Positions 61,951 to 64,000 of a stretch of DNA of 64,000 nt are shown here, one piece after another. The DNA lies in contig NC_064622.1 in NCBI RefSeq assembly GCF_023898315.1, forward strand, positions 354,745,234-354,809,233. Direction: 5' to 3'. The DNA comes from Schistocerca nitens. Lineage: Eukaryota; Arthropoda; Insecta; Orthoptera; Acrididae. The position numbers and the translations under genes are program-made. The notes beneath the pieces were generated by a model. That model ran no database searches, was not told the origin of the DNA, and was given only the letters and a program-made list of their open reading frames with translations. Each line of letters begins with the position of its first letter. Within the stretch, counting starts at the first letter, position 1.

Positions 61951-64000
61951 TCTTTTATTTATTTATTTATTGCTTTTACGACCCTATTGGATCACTTTAG
62001 TTCAAATCTTGTAGTCGTCCTTAGCCGTTTCATTTGTTTGGCTGTTTCTTCTTTCTTTTTAGCCCATATTTTTTTGAGCCGTTCCGATCTTCGTTTTCTT
62101 TCCTCCTCTGAATACACCACATTTCGTCTCTGCCTTGGTTTGTGCGTGAGTGTTATTGTGTTTGTTTTTACCCATTCGCTGTATTTCTGTGATTTTGTTA
62201 CAAGATCCTCCTTCGAGATTCCTAGTTCTTCCATGTCCTTCTGCACTTCTCTCACCCAGTTTGACTTGATTTTTTTATTCCAATAAAAGTCGATCAGTCG
62301 TTTAGCTAGTCTAGTGTCTTCCATTCTCAGTATGTGTCCCAGGAATGATATCCTTTTCCTTCTGAAGAATTCTGTTAGTGGAGTGATTGTTTTGTAGACG
62401 GTTTCGTTTGGGATTATTCTCCATTGGCCTTCCACTAGGTTCTTCTTGTTTATACACTTTCTTACTATCCTTCTTTCTATTTTTTCTATTGCTTCTATCT
62501 CTCCTATTTTATACGGTCCGGAGATTGTCTCGCATGCGTATTGTATTTCCGGGAGAATCACCGTCTGGTAATGTCTGATTTTGGTTTTTGTTGATAGGCA
62601 TCTCTTATTGTATATGTTCTGAGTTGTGAATAGAGACTTCTTCAGTTTGTCAGTTCTTTCTTTCCAGTTTATTTTCTCGTTATTGTTGTGTGTTATTGTT
62701 TCCCCTAGATACTTGAATTTTTTCACCAGTTCTACTTTAGTGTTGAAAATTGATATGTGATCAACGCAGAGAGGATCCCTGACCATGATTTTGGTCTTTT
62801 GGAACGAGATTTTTAGTCCAATTTTCCCAGCTATCTCTTCTAGTGTCTCAATTTGCGTTCTTGCCTCTTTTATGTTGTTTGCTAATAGCGCTAAGTCGTC
62901 CGCAAAACCTAAACAGTTTACTTTGATTTTTGTTCCTACTTTTATTAGTTCTGGATTAATCTTCCTCCATTCTCTCATCAGATATTCCAGTGCACAGTTA
63001 AACAGAATTGGGGACAGCCCGTCCCCCTGTCTTAATCCTGTTTTAATTTCGAACGCGTCTGAGGTTGCTCCTCTGAATTTGACTTTAGAGGTTGTGTTCT
63101 CCAGTGTAAGCCCAATCATTTTGATCAGTTTGGGGTGTAAGCCTAAATTTCTCAGTATCTTCTTCAAAGATTCTCTATGTATGCTGTCGTAGGCTTTTTG
63201 GAAATCGATGAAAGAGATCACTAGTTGTTTGTTTCTTGATTTGTAGTAGTCGATGATTAGCTTTAGGTTTAATATTTGTTCTGGGCAGCTTCTTCCCGGT
63301 CTAAATCCCGCCTGATACTCTCCCAGTTCTTTTTCTAGTTGGTCTCTGACCCTGTTATAAATTATTTTGGAGAGAATCTTGTACGTACAGTCCAGTAGGG
63401 AGATCCCTCTATAATTGCCTGGGTCTGTCTTACTCCCTTTTTTGTGGATGGGACATATTATCGCTGTTGTCCATCTTGTCGGTAATTTCTCCTCTTTCCA
63501 GATCTTTTGAATGTTCTTGTGGAGGCTGGCCACTGCGTTTTCTCCGGCGTACTTCCATAGCTCTGCCGTTAGTTGGTCTTCTCCGCTAGCTTTGTTGTTT
63601 TTTAATTGTTTAATTGCTATTTCCACTTCTGATATTGATGGTGCTTGTATGTTCTCTTCCGGTGTCCTGACTTCTGTGTTAGTATTTATGTCGAGTATAT
63701 TGATCGGGTCTTCGCAGTTCAGAAGATTTCGGAAGCTTTCCGCCATAATATTGGCATTTTCTTCATCGTTGTGTGCCGTTACTCCTTCTTTGTTTTTGAG
63801 CATGAGGGTTGGTGGTGTAAAGGTTTTGGTTTTTTCCCTAAATGTTCTATAGTATTGCCGTGAGTTGTTTTTGGCAAAGCTATCTTCTATTTGGTCCAGC
63901 AGTCCGTGATGATACTTTCTTTTGCTATTTCTTAACGTTCTTTGAGTTATTTTCCTTTGTTGGGTCAGCGTTGCAAAATTTTCGTCAGTTTTGTTATTTT
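61951..64000 (-). mobile_element. LINE 3, 3' part, continues past the window
   Basis: The minus-strand reverse transcriptase ORF ends at 61992 and is followed by a short 3' UTR (AAGTGATCCAATAGGGTCGT) and an (AAAT)n tail at about 61953-61970. The 5' part lies beyond position 64000. It appears inserted into the 3' region of the pogo-like element. Confidence 0.85.
61992..64000 (-). CDS. LINE 3 reverse transcriptase, uninterrupted partial ORF
   Basis: The frame is open from the window edge (63998) to the stop at 61992, about 668 codons with no interruption. Reverse transcriptase motifs: CPIHKKGSKTDPGNYRGISL, YQAGFRPGRSCPEQILNLKL, FIDFQKAYDSIHRESL, GLRQGDGLSPILFNCALEYL and CLGFADDLALLANNIKEA with the catalytic FADD. 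The C-terminal region has CETISGPYKIGEIEAIEKIE, RRKRISFLGHILRMED and a basic tail ending TTRFELK. An endonuclease domain would be expected upstream, outside the window. The enzyme copies its RNA at nicked target DNA. The clade is not firmly assigned. It is one of the two most intact coding frames here. Confidence 0.88.
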   Translation of the reverse strand, partial: NNKTDENFATLTQQRKITQRTLRNSKRKYHHGLLDQIEDSFAKNNSRQYYRTFREKTKTFTPPTLMLKNKEGVTAHNDEENANIMAESFRNLLNCEDPINILDINTNTEVRTPEENIQAPSISEVEIAIKQLKNNKASGEDQLTAELWKYAGENAVASLHKNIQKIWKEEKLPTRWTTAIICPIHKKGSKTDPGNYRGISLLDCTYKILSKIIYNRVRDQLEKELGEYQAGFRPGRSCPEQILNLKLIIDYYKSRNKQLVISFIDFQKAYDSIHRESLKKILRNLGLHPKLIKMIGLTLENTTSKVKFRGATSDAFEIKTGLRQGDGLSPILFNCALEYLMREWRKINPELIKVGTKIKVNCLGFADDLALLANNIKEARTQIETLEEIAGKIGLKISFQKTKIMVRDPLCVDHISIFNTKVELVKKFKYLGETITHNNNEKINWKERTDKLKKSLFTTQNIYNKRCLSTKTKIRHYQTVILPEIQYACETISGPYKIGEIEAIEKIERRIVRKCINKKNLVEGQWRIIPNETVYKTITPLTEFFRRKRISFLGHILRMEDTRLAKRLIDFYWNKKIKSNWVREVQKDMEELGISKEDLVTKSQKYSEWVKTNTITLTHKPRQRRNVVYSEEERKRRSERLKKIWAKKKEETAKQMKRLRTTTRFELK

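Noticed and set aside
1-64000. CRISPR array, phage or bacterial operon content
   Set aside because: No spaced identical repeats with unique spacers, no Shine-Dalgarno-led gene strings, and the content is uniformly eukaryotic mobile DNA.

Overview
The window looks like accessory, repeat-dominated DNA from a large insect nuclear genome, most likely an orthopteran (grasshopper or locust, Schistocerca-like). The reasons are many tRNA-derived SINEs sharing one body, a gypsy-type solo LTR beginning TGTGGTGTCACC, several Tc1/mariner families, RTE-type LINEs and GC-poor spacers. The taxon call rests on my memory of such repeats and was not checked by search. No bacterial operons, ribosome binding sites, CRISPR arrays or rRNA/tRNA genes are present. 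I could not identify one host protein-coding gene with confidence. The ORFs that carry recognisable domains are transposases, one Helitron helicase remnant or LINE proteins.

Layout. 1-3.3 kb: a possible retroelement start, a SINE, a Tc1 fragment, a 10-bp-period array that is a near-perfect heat-shock-element ladder ahead of a TATA-like box, and the 3' end of a dead Helitron (helicase remnant, terminal CTAG) with a SINE inside it. 4.8-6.5 kb: a decayed IS630-like transposon with long terminal inverted repeats. 6.6-16 kb: LINE fragments, a palindromic foldback element, the best-preserved Tc1-A copy (8208-9589) and a nearly full-length RTE LINE (9714-13243, minus). 16.2-19.5 kb: a MITE, a mariner and a second Tc1-A copy, end to end, each bounded by TA. 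20.3-23.8 kb: a third Tc1-A copy with a SINE, a solo LTR with a 5-bp target duplication, and a deleted mariner. 24.2-33.8 kb: a long foldback element, a Tc1-F fragment, an LTR-like repeat, a CR1/jockey-like LINE cut by a 5S-rRNA-like SINE, and Tc1-E and Tc1-D remnants. 33.9-38.4 kb: a foldback element with tRNA-like arms and an LTR-like tandem repeat region holding an intact Tc1 transposase (CDS 35544-36566) and three SINEs. 39-48.9 kb: Tc1-C, IS630-like and mariner pseudogenes plus a 2.3-kb stretch with no recognised element. 49.4-57 kb: a second copy of the tRNA-armed foldback, a second RTE LINE headed by a tRNA-Met-like sequence, and a Tc1-C element holding three nested insertions. 57.5-62 kb: a mariner remnant and a pogo/Tigger-like transposase pseudogene with a C-terminal PHD-like finger and a 24-bp upstream repeat. 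62-64 kb: an uninterrupted LINE reverse transcriptase frame that runs off the window end.

The elements do not cooperate in a pathway; the nesting records insertion order. SINE-A copies interrupt Tc1-A, Tc1-C, Tc1-E, IS630-like, mariner, pogo and RTE elements and are therefore younger than their hosts, and a Tc1-A copy sits inside a Tc1-C copy. The most unusual signals are the HSE ladder beside Helitron sequence, the 5S-like SINE with a 15-bp target duplication, the tRNA-headed RTE LINE, the intact Tc1 with DD32E spacing, and the pogo element with the 24-bp repeat and PHD-like finger.

Several apparent ORFs in this region begin at GTG or TTG. I did not treat these as eukaryotic start codons.
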